The position numbers and the translations under genes were made by a program. This document shows positions 56,226 through 64,000 of a stretch of 64,000 nucleotides of DNA, piece after piece; position 1 is the stretch's first letter, and the number at the start of each line of letters is the position of its first letter. Source of the DNA: Bacteroidota bacterium (GTDB taxonomy: Bacteria > Bacteroidota > Bacteroidia > Chitinophagales > Chitinophagaceae); contig JAFDXI010000096.1 of the NCBI GenBank assembly GCA_018268035.1, positions 1 through 64,000 of the forward strand, in the 5' to 3' direction. The notes under the pieces were generated by a model. It was given only the letters and a program-made list of their open reading frames with translations. It was not told the DNA's origin and did no database searches.

Positions 56226-57662
56226 TTAAGGGGTTTTGGTGATAATTAAATTGAAACTTTGTTGTGCAAGGTTAATCAATGGTTGAGGATACACACCCAA
56301 CACCACAACTACGATGACTAGTATCACCAATACTGCATTAATATTAAAGCTGCTGTCTTTTGCAGTTCCTGTTAACGCAGAAGTATTACCATAAAATATT
56401 TTTTGAATCATACCAAAAGTATAGACCACAACTAAAATGATGCAGGTAATAGCCATTCCTGCAACTATTGGATTATACCTAAACAGTCCATTGAACATCA
56501 AGAATTCTCCGACAAAAGCATTAGTCAGTGGTAATGCTATATTTGCCATACATAATACAACAAACAATATTGCAAGTGTTGGCGCTTTTTGAGATAATCC
56601 TCCAAGCTCACTGAATTTTCTTGTTCCTACTTTTTGTTCTATTGCATCTGCCACTATCCACAATCCCAAAATATTTATTCCATGATTGAACATTTGGATG
56701 ATAGCACCCTGCGTACCTATATTTTGATTGGTGAAAAGAGCAGCACATATTAAACCCACATGTGCAATGGAAGAATATGCAACTAATCGTTTCATATCAT
56801 CCTGACGAATGGCTATTAATGAAGCATATATCATCCCGAATACTGCCAGCCCTATAATGATAGAACTGTTGTTTTGAGCAGTAACAGGGAAAATCGGTAA
56901 CAGCCAGCGGATTACAGCAAAGACTCCCATCTTCACCATTACTCCACTCAACAGCATTGTAACTGCAGTATCAGATTGTTCATAAGTATCAGGTTGCCAT
57001 GTATGAAATGGGAAGACAGGCATTTTGATTGCTGATGCCACAAAAAATAACCAGAACATCCATTGTGATTGTGTAGCAGAAAGCTTTACATGATAAAATG
57101 ATTGCATCGAAAATGAATGATCTGATGTTTTAAAGTAAATGAAAATGACAGATACTAACATCAGTAAGGAACCTAAAAATGTATAAACAAAAAATTTGTA
57201 TGTAACACGGATTCGTTTTTCCCCACCCCATGAAGAACAAAGAAAATAAGCCGGGATTAAAGACAGTTCCCAGAAAAAATAAAATAGCAAAATATCCATT
57301 GATACAAACACACCCAACATTCCAGCCTGGCATAACAACATTAAACCATAAAACCTGTTTGCGTTGTGATAAGTATTTTTGTATGTTGAAATTAATATGA
57401 CAGGCATTGAGGCTGCAGTCAGTAAAGTCAATATTTTTCCCACACCATCGAGACCTAATGTAATACGACTTCCCAGTTCAGGCATCCACGCTTTATCGAA
57501 ATGAAGCATAGAGGTATCTGTTGAGAATACACCCATTAATGATATAAGAAATGTAACCAGTGAAATAAAGACTGCAAATCCTTTTACGGATTTTTCATTC
57601 TTTATAAAAAAAGATAACAATCCGCCAATTACAGGAACAAGTATGAGTAATAAAGCAACCAT
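56226..57662 (-). CDS. nuoM: NADH-quinone oxidoreductase subunit M
   Basis: The 478-residue proton-pumping subunit of complex I shares its fold with NuoL and NuoN. FFWELSLIPAYFL contains the conserved Glu, MPVFPFHTWQPDTYEQS holds the conserved Lys/His region, and VAYSSIAHVGLI is present. It is 5 bp downstream of nuoL in the operon. Confidence 0.95.
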   Translation of the reverse strand: MVALLLILVPVIGGLLSFFIKNEKSVKGFAVFISLVTFLISLMGVFSTDTSMLHFDKAWMPELGSRITLGLDGVGKILTLLTAASMPVILISTYKNTYHNANRFYGLMLLCQAGMLGVFVSMDILLFYFFWELSLIPAYFLCSSWGGEKRIRVTYKFFVYTFLGSLLMLVSVIFIYFKTSDHSFSMQSFYHVKLSATQSQWMFWLFFVASAIKMPVFPFHTWQPDTYEQSDTAVTMLLSGVMVKMGVFAVIRWLLPIFPVTAQNNSSIIIGLAVFGMIYASLIAIRQDDMKRLVAYSSIAHVGLICAALFTNQNIGTQGAIIQMFNHGINILGLWIVADAIEQKVGTRKFSELGGLSQKAPTLAILFVVLCMANIALPLTNAFVGEFLMFNGLFRYNPIVAGMAITCIILVVVYTFGMIQKIFYGNTSALTGTAKDSSFNINAVLVILVIVVVVLGVYPQPLINLAQQSFNLIITKTP

Positions 57663-57667
57663 GCTTA

Positions 57668-59572
57668 TTAAAATATTTTTTGAAAGAATTCAGTTATTGT
57701 TGTTTGGTTCCAGAATGCAAGCCACAAAACCACTATTGAAAATACCATCAGCAAAATATAGGTGCCCACTTTTCCATTCTGTACCAATCTTAGCCTCCTT
57801 GATGAATACTGAATAAATGTGCCAACACCATTTACCAAACCATCAACTCCGGATTTTTCTATTACATTTTTAAAGAAACTGCCTAATGCTGAAAGTGGGC
57901 TTACAACGACAGCATCATACAACTCATCAATATACCATTTGTTGGCAAGTACCTTACCCAGTCCTTGCGGTTCACCCAATTCAGGTTTTTTGCTATACCT
58001 GAATAATGCAATTAGAATTGCAATAACAGAAACACCAGCAGATACACCCATCAGTATAAATTCTGTACTATGATTCAGTTCAACACTTTTTTCTTTTAAT
58101 AAAACAGGTGATAAAAAATGATGCATCTCTGAGCTACCACCCAATACAGCAGGCACATTAATAAACCCACCTATAACTGATAATATTGCAAGTATCAACA
58201 AAGGCAGCGTAATAGCTATAGGACTTTCATGCAGGTGATGTTTTTGTTCTTCAGTTCCACGGAATTCTCCTAAAAATGTTGTAGCATATAAGCGGAACAT
58301 ATAAAAGGCAGTTAACCCTGCACCCAAAACACCTAACGCCCAATATACAGGGTTTGCCGAATATGCGGCAGCAAGAATTTCATCTTTCGAAAAGAATCCA
58401 CTAAAGGGAGGAATACCGGATATGGCCAGACAGGCAGCCAGAAAAGTTATATGAGTTACCGGCATATATTTTTTTAAACCACCCATATACCGCATATCTT
58501 GTTGGTTCAATGCATGAATCACTGAACCTGCACCTAAGAAAAGTAATGCTTTAAAAAATGCATGCGTCATTACATGAAAAACAGCACCGGTATATGCGCC
58601 AACACCTAAACCTAAAAACATATAGCCTAACTGACTTACTGTGGAATAAGCCAATACTTTTTTAATATCATTTTGTTTGATAGCAATTGTTGCAGCCAGC
58701 AAAGCAGTAGCAATTCCGATAATAGCAACCAGGTTTTCAGAAACGGGACTTAATGAATATAATGCATTGCTGCGGGCAACCATGTAAATACCTGCAGTTA
58801 CCATCGTTGCAGCATGTATTAATGCTGATACAGGGGTGGGGCCTGCCATCGCATCGGGCAACCAGGTATATAAAGGTATCTGTGCACTTTTACCTGTTGC
58901 GCCTATTAAAAAAAGTATTGTGATACCTGTAATTTCTGCTGTTGAAAATTTGGAAGTATTGGCAAAAACATCAGCATAATTGGAAGTTCCTAATTTGGAA
59001 AATACCCAAAAGACACCCAGTAAAAATGCCGCATCACCAATACGATTCATGATAAATGCTTTATTGGCAGCATAATTATAATTATCATTTTTATACCAAT
59101 ATCCAATCAATAAATAAGAACACAATCCTACACCTTCCCAACCCATAAACATAATCACATAATTGGCACCCAACACCAATAGCAACATCGAGAAAACAAA
59201 GAGATTAAGATAGGAAAAATATCTGGCAAAATGATTCTCATTTTCTTCATGCATATATGAAGTAGAATATACATGAATAAGAAAACCAACACCTGTAATT
59301 ATTAATAAAAACAAAGAAGAAAGTTGGTCTGCCTGGAATGCGAAATCAACTTTTACTGAAGGAAGGTTTATGAATTGAAATAATGGCTGTACTTGTAATG
59401 CGCCACCAGATTTTATATCAATAAACAATATGCAGCTTACAATAAATGATGCCAGTACTGACCCACAGCCAATAATGCCAATCATGCTTTTTGATAACGA
59501 TTTTCGGAAAATACCGTTTAACAAAAAACCCAGTAAAGGAAAAAGCGGAACTAAGTAAACCATAAGCTCCAT
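57668..59572 (-). CDS. nuoL: NADH-quinone oxidoreductase subunit L
   Basis: The 634-residue protein is the largest antiporter-like membrane subunit of complex I, with the long C-terminal lateral helix. Conserved segments are FMGWEGVGLCSYLLIG, TWLPDAMAGPTPVSALIHAATMV and LAYSTVSQLGYMFL. Full length is expected (about 610-650). It follows nuoK after a gap of 76 bp and precedes nuoM. Confidence 0.96.
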   Translation of the reverse strand: MELMVYLVPLFPLLGFLLNGIFRKSLSKSMIGIIGCGSVLASFIVSCILFIDIKSGGALQVQPLFQFINLPSVKVDFAFQADQLSSLFLLIITGVGFLIHVYSTSYMHEENENHFARYFSYLNLFVFSMLLLVLGANYVIMFMGWEGVGLCSYLLIGYWYKNDNYNYAANKAFIMNRIGDAAFLLGVFWVFSKLGTSNYADVFANTSKFSTAEITGITILFLIGATGKSAQIPLYTWLPDAMAGPTPVSALIHAATMVTAGIYMVARSNALYSLSPVSENLVAIIGIATALLAATIAIKQNDIKKVLAYSTVSQLGYMFLGLGVGAYTGAVFHVMTHAFFKALLFLGAGSVIHALNQQDMRYMGGLKKYMPVTHITFLAACLAISGIPPFSGFFSKDEILAAAYSANPVYWALGVLGAGLTAFYMFRLYATTFLGEFRGTEEQKHHLHESPIAITLPLLILAILSVIGGFINVPAVLGGSSEMHHFLSPVLLKEKSVELNHSTEFILMGVSAGVSVIAILIALFRYSKKPELGEPQGLGKVLANKWYIDELYDAVVVSPLSALGSFFKNVIEKSGVDGLVNGVGTFIQYSSRRLRLVQNGKVGTYILLMVFSIVVLWLAFWNQTTITEFFQKIF

Positions 59573-59648
59573 CCCCGAAGGGACTTATTATTTAGTTATT
59601 AAAAATTATTTCAACTGTTCTTAAAGATTAAATAAATCTGCTTAAAGA

Positions 59649-59990
59649 TTAATTCTTTAACCTGTTCAGAAAATTTACATCAATTGATCGCACATTCCTA
59701 TACATCATAACTATGATGGCTAACCCAACACTCACTTCTGCAGCAGCTACTACCATTATAAAAAATACAAACAATTGCGCATCAGTTCCAGTATTTACTT
59801 CCATATTTTTAGTTGCTGCACTGGCCACTGCATAATGCATTTTTGAAAATGCTACGAGTAATAAATTCACAGCATTTAACATTAACTCAATGCTCATAAA
59901 AATGATGATAGCATTGCGACGTACCAACACACCGGTAACTCCTATACAAAATATTGCTGCAGCTAAAATTATATAATACTGTATTGGCAT
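59649..59990 (-). CDS. nuoK: NADH-quinone oxidoreductase subunit K
   Basis: The 113-residue subunit has three transmembrane helices. The conserved [11 protein letters not shown] and [18 protein letters not shown], with the membrane Glu residues needed for proton transfer, are present. It is somewhat longer than the usual 100, with a short insertion between helices 2 and 3 (about residues 55-68, [10 protein letters not shown]). It lies 111 bp after nuoJ. Confidence 0.94.
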   Translation of the reverse strand: MPIQYYIILAAAIFCIGVTGVLVRRNAIIIFMSIELMLNAVNLLLVAFSKMHYAVASAATKNMEVNTGTDAQLFVFFIMVVAAAEVSVGLAIIVMMYRNVRSIDVNFLNRLKN

Positions 59991-60101
59991 ATATAAACCT
60001 TTACAAAGGTGTTTGTTTATCGCTCACAATTCTCAAGGAATATAAAGCTGTTATTTAATACTATTTTTATTCAAATTATTTCTTAATCATTAGGTCAAAA
60101 A

Positions 60102-60599
60102 TTATTTCTTTCCAATCACTACTGCGCCTACCATTGCACTCAGGAATAACACACTGCTTATTTCAAACGGAACTACATATTGTGTAAACAAAACCGTACC
60201 CAGGTTTTCAATGAGCCCAATACCCCCATCTGAAGTAGCCTGGCTATGGCTTATTTCACCTGCTGAGCGCACGGCAGAAACCATTACCATTAACAATAAA
60301 CATCCTGCCACAACGCCTGCCAGTTTTATCAAAGAATTTCGTTGTGGTTCTGATGCATTATTAAGGTTCATCAACATGATTACAAATAAGAATAATACCA
60401 TTATTGCACCTGCATACACAATCAGGTTTACGATTGCTAAAAACTGAGCATTCAATAAAATATAATGCCCGCTGATTGCAAAGAAAACTACAATCAGCCA
60501 CAACACACTATGTACCGGGTTCTTGCTTATTAATACCATTAATGCGCTGAATAAAGCAAGGGCGCTTAAAAACCAGAATAATATTTCTGTAGCAGTCAT
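60102..60599 (-). CDS. nuoJ: NADH-quinone oxidoreductase subunit J
   Basis: The 165-residue membrane subunit of complex I has about five helices. The conserved LNAQFLAIVNLIVYAGAIMVLFLFVIM segment (about 49-75) matches the family's third-helix region. It is 3 bp downstream of nuoI. Confidence 0.93.
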   Translation of the reverse strand: MTATEILFWFLSALALFSALMVLISKNPVHSVLWLIVVFFAISGHYILLNAQFLAIVNLIVYAGAIMVLFLFVIMLMNLNNASEPQRNSLIKLAGVVAGCLLLMVMVSAVRSAGEISHSQATSDGGIGLIENLGTVLFTQYVVPFEISSVLFLSAMVGAVVIGKK

Positions 60600-60602
60600 C
60601 AG

Positions 60603-61157
60603 TTATTTCTTCTTTTTATTGATTTCCCTTAAACCTTTTGCCTGTGCATATTCTTCAGGCTGCGTTTTTGGATTTGGAATCAACAAATCCTGTTTATTAT
60701 AAATAAAATTTTTCCTGTTATATGCAGCCGGTGCATGCGTTTCAGATAAATAGATTGCATCTTTAGGGCAAGCTTCTTCACAGAAACCACAAAAGATACA
60801 ACGCAACATATTTATCTCATACTTTGCTGCATATTTTTCTTCCCGGTATAAATTTTCTTCTCCTGGTAACCTTTCTGCTGCTTCCATTGTAATGGCTTCT
60901 GCAGGGCAAGCAACTGCACATAAACCACATGCTGTGCAACGCTCCCTTCCTTCTTCATCACGATTTAAAATTTGCACACCACGAAAAACCGGGCTATACG
61001 GTCTTGTTTGTTCAGGATACTGATAAGTAACTTTCTTTTTAAAGAAGTGCTTCAGTGTAATCATCATCCCGATAAATGTATTCCATATATAAATGCTTTC
61101 AAGGAAAGTCATTTTTTTACGGTTTACCGGTTTCGATCTGTTTGTTAAAGTTATCAT
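60603..61157 (-). CDS. nuoI: NADH-quinone oxidoreductase subunit I
   Basis: The 184-residue peripheral subunit binds two [4Fe-4S] clusters (N6a and N6b), which pass electrons toward the quinone site. Cysteines C74, C77, C80 and C84 (ERCTACGLCAVACP) and C120, C123, C126 and C130 (LRCIFCGFCEEACP) are all present. An ATG at codon 16 could be the true start. It is followed by nuoJ. Confidence 0.95.
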   Translation of the reverse strand: MITLTNRSKPVNRKKMTFLESIYIWNTFIGMMITLKHFFKKKVTYQYPEQTRPYSPVFRGVQILNRDEEGRERCTACGLCAVACPAEAITMEAAERLPGEENLYREEKYAAKYEINMLRCIFCGFCEEACPKDAIYLSETHAPAAYNRKNFIYNKQDLLIPNPKTQPEEYAQAKGLREINKKKK

Positions 61158-61242
61158 TCTAAAAATTCAAAAGTAAAAAGTAAAAAACCAATTCCTAATT
61201 TCTATCAATAATTTTTGAATTTTTCATTCAAAAATCACTTTG

Positions 61243-62295
61243 TTATTTATGCATCCATAAAACCACTGCTCCAGTTATTAGCATATTCGCCAATGCAAGC
61301 GGGATCAATTTTTTCCATCCCAATGTCATCAACTGGTCATATCTAAACCTCGGTACTGTCCACCTGATCCACATAAATGTGAAAATGAAAATAGATATCT
61401 TAATCATGAAACAAACTGCACCGGCAATTGCAAGCCAGTTGCCCCAATCAGTATGAGCTGCTTCATTAAAGAACGGTATATCATAACCACCAAAATATAA
61501 AGTCGCCATTATTGCACTACTGATAAACATATTTACATATTCAGCAAAAAGATAAAAGCCCAGTTTCATTGAAGAATATTCCTGGTGATAACCCATATTC
61601 AATTCACTTTCTGCTTCAGATAAATCAAAGGGTGTCCTGTTACATTCGGCTAATGCACATACAAAAAATATCAGGAAGCCCAATGGCTGGTACCAGATAT
61701 TCCAATGCGATGTTACCTGTTGTTCTACAATTGTTCGGAGGCTTAAGCTTCCGGTCAACATCAGTAAGGCAATAAAAGCAATTCCCATTGCCAGTTCATA
61801 ACTGATTACCTGGCTGGCTCCACGTAGAGCAGCTAATAATGAAAATTTATTATTGGATGCCCAACCACCAATCATGATTCCATAAACACCCAAACTCACT
61901 ACTGCAAACACATACAAGATGCCAATGTTGACATCTGCTATTTGCAATGGAATTGTTTTATTAAAAAGGTGCAGGTCAGTGCTCCATGGTACTACAGCAC
62001 AAGTCATCATTGCAGTTAACATCGCTAATGATGGGCCCAGGATAAATAGAATCTTATTGGAACTACTTGGAATAATTTCTTCTTTAAAAAATAATTTTCC
62101 ACCATCAGCCAAAGGTTGCAAAATACCAAATGGGCCAGCACGGTTAGGGCCAATACGGTCCTGCATAAATGCAGCAATTTTTCTTTCTGCATAAGTTGAA
62201 TACATGGCAACCAATAATGAAAACATTACAATGATGGCAATCAAAATTAATTTTTCCAACATCAGGAGCCAGTCTATGGTAAGTAAGTGAATCAT
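61243..62295 (-). CDS. nuoH: NADH-quinone oxidoreductase subunit H
   Basis: The 350-residue membrane subunit forms the quinone entry site at the interface with the peripheral arm. The conserved MQDRIGPNRAGPFGILQPLADGGKLFFKE and CNRTPFDLSEAESELNMGYHQEYSS segments (shown here only as landmarks) and about eight helices are present. It lies 84 bp downstream of nuoG. Confidence 0.95.
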   Translation of the reverse strand: MIHLLTIDWLLMLEKLILIAIIVMFSLLVAMYSTYAERKIAAFMQDRIGPNRAGPFGILQPLADGGKLFFKEEIIPSSSNKILFILGPSLAMLTAMMTCAVVPWSTDLHLFNKTIPLQIADVNIGILYVFAVVSLGVYGIMIGGWASNNKFSLLAALRGASQVISYELAMGIAFIALLMLTGSLSLRTIVEQQVTSHWNIWYQPLGFLIFFVCALAECNRTPFDLSEAESELNMGYHQEYSSMKLGFYLFAEYVNMFISSAIMATLYFGGYDIPFFNEAAHTDWGNWLAIAGAVCFMIKISIFIFTFMWIRWTVPRFRYDQLMTLGWKKLIPLALANMLITGAVVLWMHK

Positions 62296-62379
62296 TTAAA
62301 ATTTTTTACAATGCAATTACAACAGATAATCCTTTTTTCTTTTTATGCTAACTAAATTTGAATTATTATTTTTCTGCCT

Positions 62380-63522
62380 TTATTCAGATCCATTTAATAG
62401 TTTTTTATTATGTGCCTCGTCAGCAATTTTAAAATCATTACTGTGTGCCGGGCCATCAATTAAATCTAACCTCAACTCAGGTTCATTCACTTCACTCTCA
62501 TTATGTATATCAAGCATAAAACGCGGCTTAACTCCTTTCATCACTTCTTCCAAAAATTCATCAGGTTTAGTTGCAGCCACATATTTATTGGCAGAAATCA
62601 CAGACTTACGATTCACTTTTGTAGGTCCTTCAATTACCCAATCGCTTACTTTCTTTTTTTCAAAACGGCATTCATTGCAAATCCAACCAGTCTTACCATC
62701 AGATGCTGTTGCCACTTCATTCCAGATATCCCTGCGTGTTGTAACCCTGAAAACTTCATCCCCTCTCATCCATAACCTAACTTCACCACAACATTTGGAG
62801 CAATTTCTATGGGCATCTACCGGTTTTGTAAACCAAACCCGGTTTTTAAACCTGAATGTTCTGTCAGTTAAGGCACCCACCGGGCAAACATCAATCACAT
62901 TTCCTATAAAATCATTATCTAAACTCTTTTCAATATATGTTGCAATTTCAGCACGGTCGCCACGATCTAACACTCCATGTTGCCTTGTTTTTGTTAACTG
63001 ATCAGCAACTAACACGCACCTGTAACATAGAATACAGCGTGTCATGTGCAATTGTATTTGGTTGCCTAAAGTATGCTTTTCAAAAGTTCTGCGTCTGAAT
63101 TCAGTACGGGTGCCTTCTTCGCCATGTCCATAACTTAAATCCTGCAAATCACATTCTCCGGCCTGGTCACAAATGGGACAATCCAATGGATGGTTAATTA
63201 ATAAAAATTCTACCACTCCTTTTCTTGCTGTAATCACTCTTTGAGAAGTGATGTTTTTAACTTCCATTCCATCCATAACAGCAGTCCTGCAACTGGCAAC
63301 CAGTTTAGGCATTGGACGTGGATCTTTATCAGAACCTTTGCTTACTTCTACCAAACATGTCCTGCATTTGCCACCACTATCTTCCAGTTTGCTATAATAG
63401 CACATAGTGGGTGGTGCAACATCCCCACCTATTTTTCGTGCGGCATTTAATATTGTGGTACCCGCAGGTACTTCAATTGTTATATTATCAATAGTTACTT
63501 TTACTAATGGTTGATCTGCCAT
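62380..63522 (-). CDS. nuoG: NADH-quinone oxidoreductase subunit G, compact form
   Basis: This 380-residue protein has the N-terminal half of NuoG: a [2Fe-2S] site (C41, C53, C56, C78), a [4Fe-4S] site with His ligand (H111, C115, C118, C124) and a second [4Fe-4S] site (C163, C166, C169, C213). C231, C234, C262 and C265 resemble the start of the molybdopterin-type Fe4S4 domain, but the long C-terminal domain of the usual 700-900-residue NuoG is missing. The stop codon is in normal operon context with nuoH next, so this is a compact form, not a sequencing break. Confidence 0.92.
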   Translation of the reverse strand: MADQPLVKVTIDNITIEVPAGTTILNAARKIGGDVAPPTMCYYSKLEDSGGKCRTCLVEVSKGSDKDPRPMPKLVASCRTAVMDGMEVKNITSQRVITARKGVVEFLLINHPLDCPICDQAGECDLQDLSYGHGEEGTRTEFRRRTFEKHTLGNQIQLHMTRCILCYRCVLVADQLTKTRQHGVLDRGDRAEIATYIEKSLDNDFIGNVIDVCPVGALTDRTFRFKNRVWFTKPVDAHRNCSKCCGEVRLWMRGDEVFRVTTRRDIWNEVATASDGKTGWICNECRFEKKKVSDWVIEGPTKVNRKSVISANKYVAATKPDEFLEEVMKGVKPRFMLDIHNESEVNEPELRLDLIDGPAHSNDFKIADEAHNKKLLNGSE

Positions 63523-63565
63523 ATCCTAAATCTCCAATTACTTTTAAGATTTACAAATTTATAGC

Positions 63566-64000
63566 CTATACCAATTCACCTATTGGAATCAAAGGGTCTG
63601 CATAATGAGCAAGACCAAAATTTCTCCTTTGTGATTCCTCAGGATTTAATACATGCCATTCAAACTCATCTCTGAAATGTCTGATAGCTGCTGCAACTGG
63701 CCATGCCGCTGCATCGCCCAATGGACAAATAGTATTGCCTTCTATATTACTTTGTACATGCCACAACAAGTCAATATCTTTCATTTTGCCTTTGCCGTAT
63801 TCAATATTTTTAAGAATCTTCTCCATCCATCCCGTACCTTCTCTGCAAGGAGAACATTGTCCACAGCTTTCATGCCAGTAAAACCTGCTTAAAGTGTAAG
63901 TATGCCTGACAATACATTGATCTTCATCAAAAACAATAAAACCGCCACTTCCCATCATTGAACCTGTTGCAAAACCACCATCGGATAAACTTTCATAGTT
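63566..64000 (-). CDS. nuoF: NADH-quinone oxidoreductase subunit F (partial)
   Basis: The C-terminal part of NuoF, the FMN and NADH subunit of complex I, is visible; the frame stays open through position 64000, so the gene runs off the right edge. Seen are GGFIVFDEDQCIV, the [4Fe-4S] site ESCGQCSPCREGTGW and the later Cys in NTICPLGDAAAWPV. The apparent MMGSGG is internal to the gene. It is 43 bp upstream of nuoG. Confidence 0.95.
   Translation of the reverse strand, partial: NYESLSDGGFATGSMMGSGGFIVFDEDQCIVRHTYTLSRFYWHESCGQCSPCREGTGWMEKILKNIEYGKGKMKDIDLLWHVQSNIEGNTICPLGDAAAWPVAAAIRHFRDEFEWHVLNPEESQRRNFGLAHYADPLIPIGELV

Noticed and set aside
62345-63001. A 218-residue plus-strand open frame
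   Set aside because: It is antisense to nuoG, which has clear iron-sulfur motifs and operon context; its product is Ser/Leu-rich without family features.
1-64000. tRNA or rRNA genes, riboswitches and CRISPR arrays
   Set aside because: No cloverleaf, conserved rRNA segment, known aptamer core or regularly spaced short repeat was seen by eye; a covariance-model search would be needed to be sure.

Overview
The window looks like the chromosome of an AT-rich member of the Bacteroidota, most likely family Chitinophagaceae. The reasons are a type IX secretion (T9SS) C-terminal sorting domain, promoters of the TTTG-N19-TAnnTTTG type, few visible Shine-Dalgarno sequences, a compact NuoG, menaquinone synthesis through futalosine, paired DUF1573 proteins, LytTR regulators with TPR-type LytS-like kinases, and many predicted outer-membrane lipoproteins. 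No tRNA, rRNA, CRISPR array, prophage or intact insertion sequence was found.

Layout. 1-3 kb: a LytS/LytTR two-component pair. 3-6 kb: a lipoprotein and a large repetitive T9SS cargo protein. 6-16 kb: Hsp20, a YkgJ-type cysteine-cluster protein, an APC permease, a cytosolic GH13 enzyme, two DUF1573 proteins, pckA, htpG and small unknown genes. 16-26 kb: a DUF2490 protein, an Rrf2 regulator, an exported GH13 paralogue, an M16 protease, a NUDIX hydrolase, a DUF4197 lipoprotein, a glutaminyl cyclase-like lipoprotein and an esterase. 26-34 kb: a divergent seven-gene surface-glycan locus with a phosphoglycosyl transferase and UDP-galactopyranose mutase on the minus strand, and an MBOAT acyltransferase, an SGNH protein, two sulfotransferases and a glycosyltransferase on the plus strand. 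34-44 kb: a YafK-like L,D-transpeptidase, fabD, a broken Uma2 gene beside a short element with inverted ends, a DUF3347 lipoprotein coupled to a TonB-dependent receptor, a repeat protein, an amidase, an MFS transporter and a Kir-type potassium channel. 43-51 kb: folE with two PTPS-family genes, mqnB-mqnD, a glycosyltransferase, recJ and a polyprenyl diphosphate synthase. 51-55 kb: an OmpA-family protein and fusA. 55-64 kb: the complex I operon nuoF-G-H-I-J-K-L-M-N, running leftward, with nuoF cut by the window end.

How the genes fit together. Complex I, the futalosine genes and the long-chain prenyl synthase are consistent with respiration through menaquinone. The 26-34 kb locus is the most unusual part: it suggests a surface glycan or glycolipid that contains galactofuranose and is both acylated and sulfated. 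I found no clearly new defence or mobile system; the mobile signal is limited to the 121-bp element and the decayed Uma2 gene.
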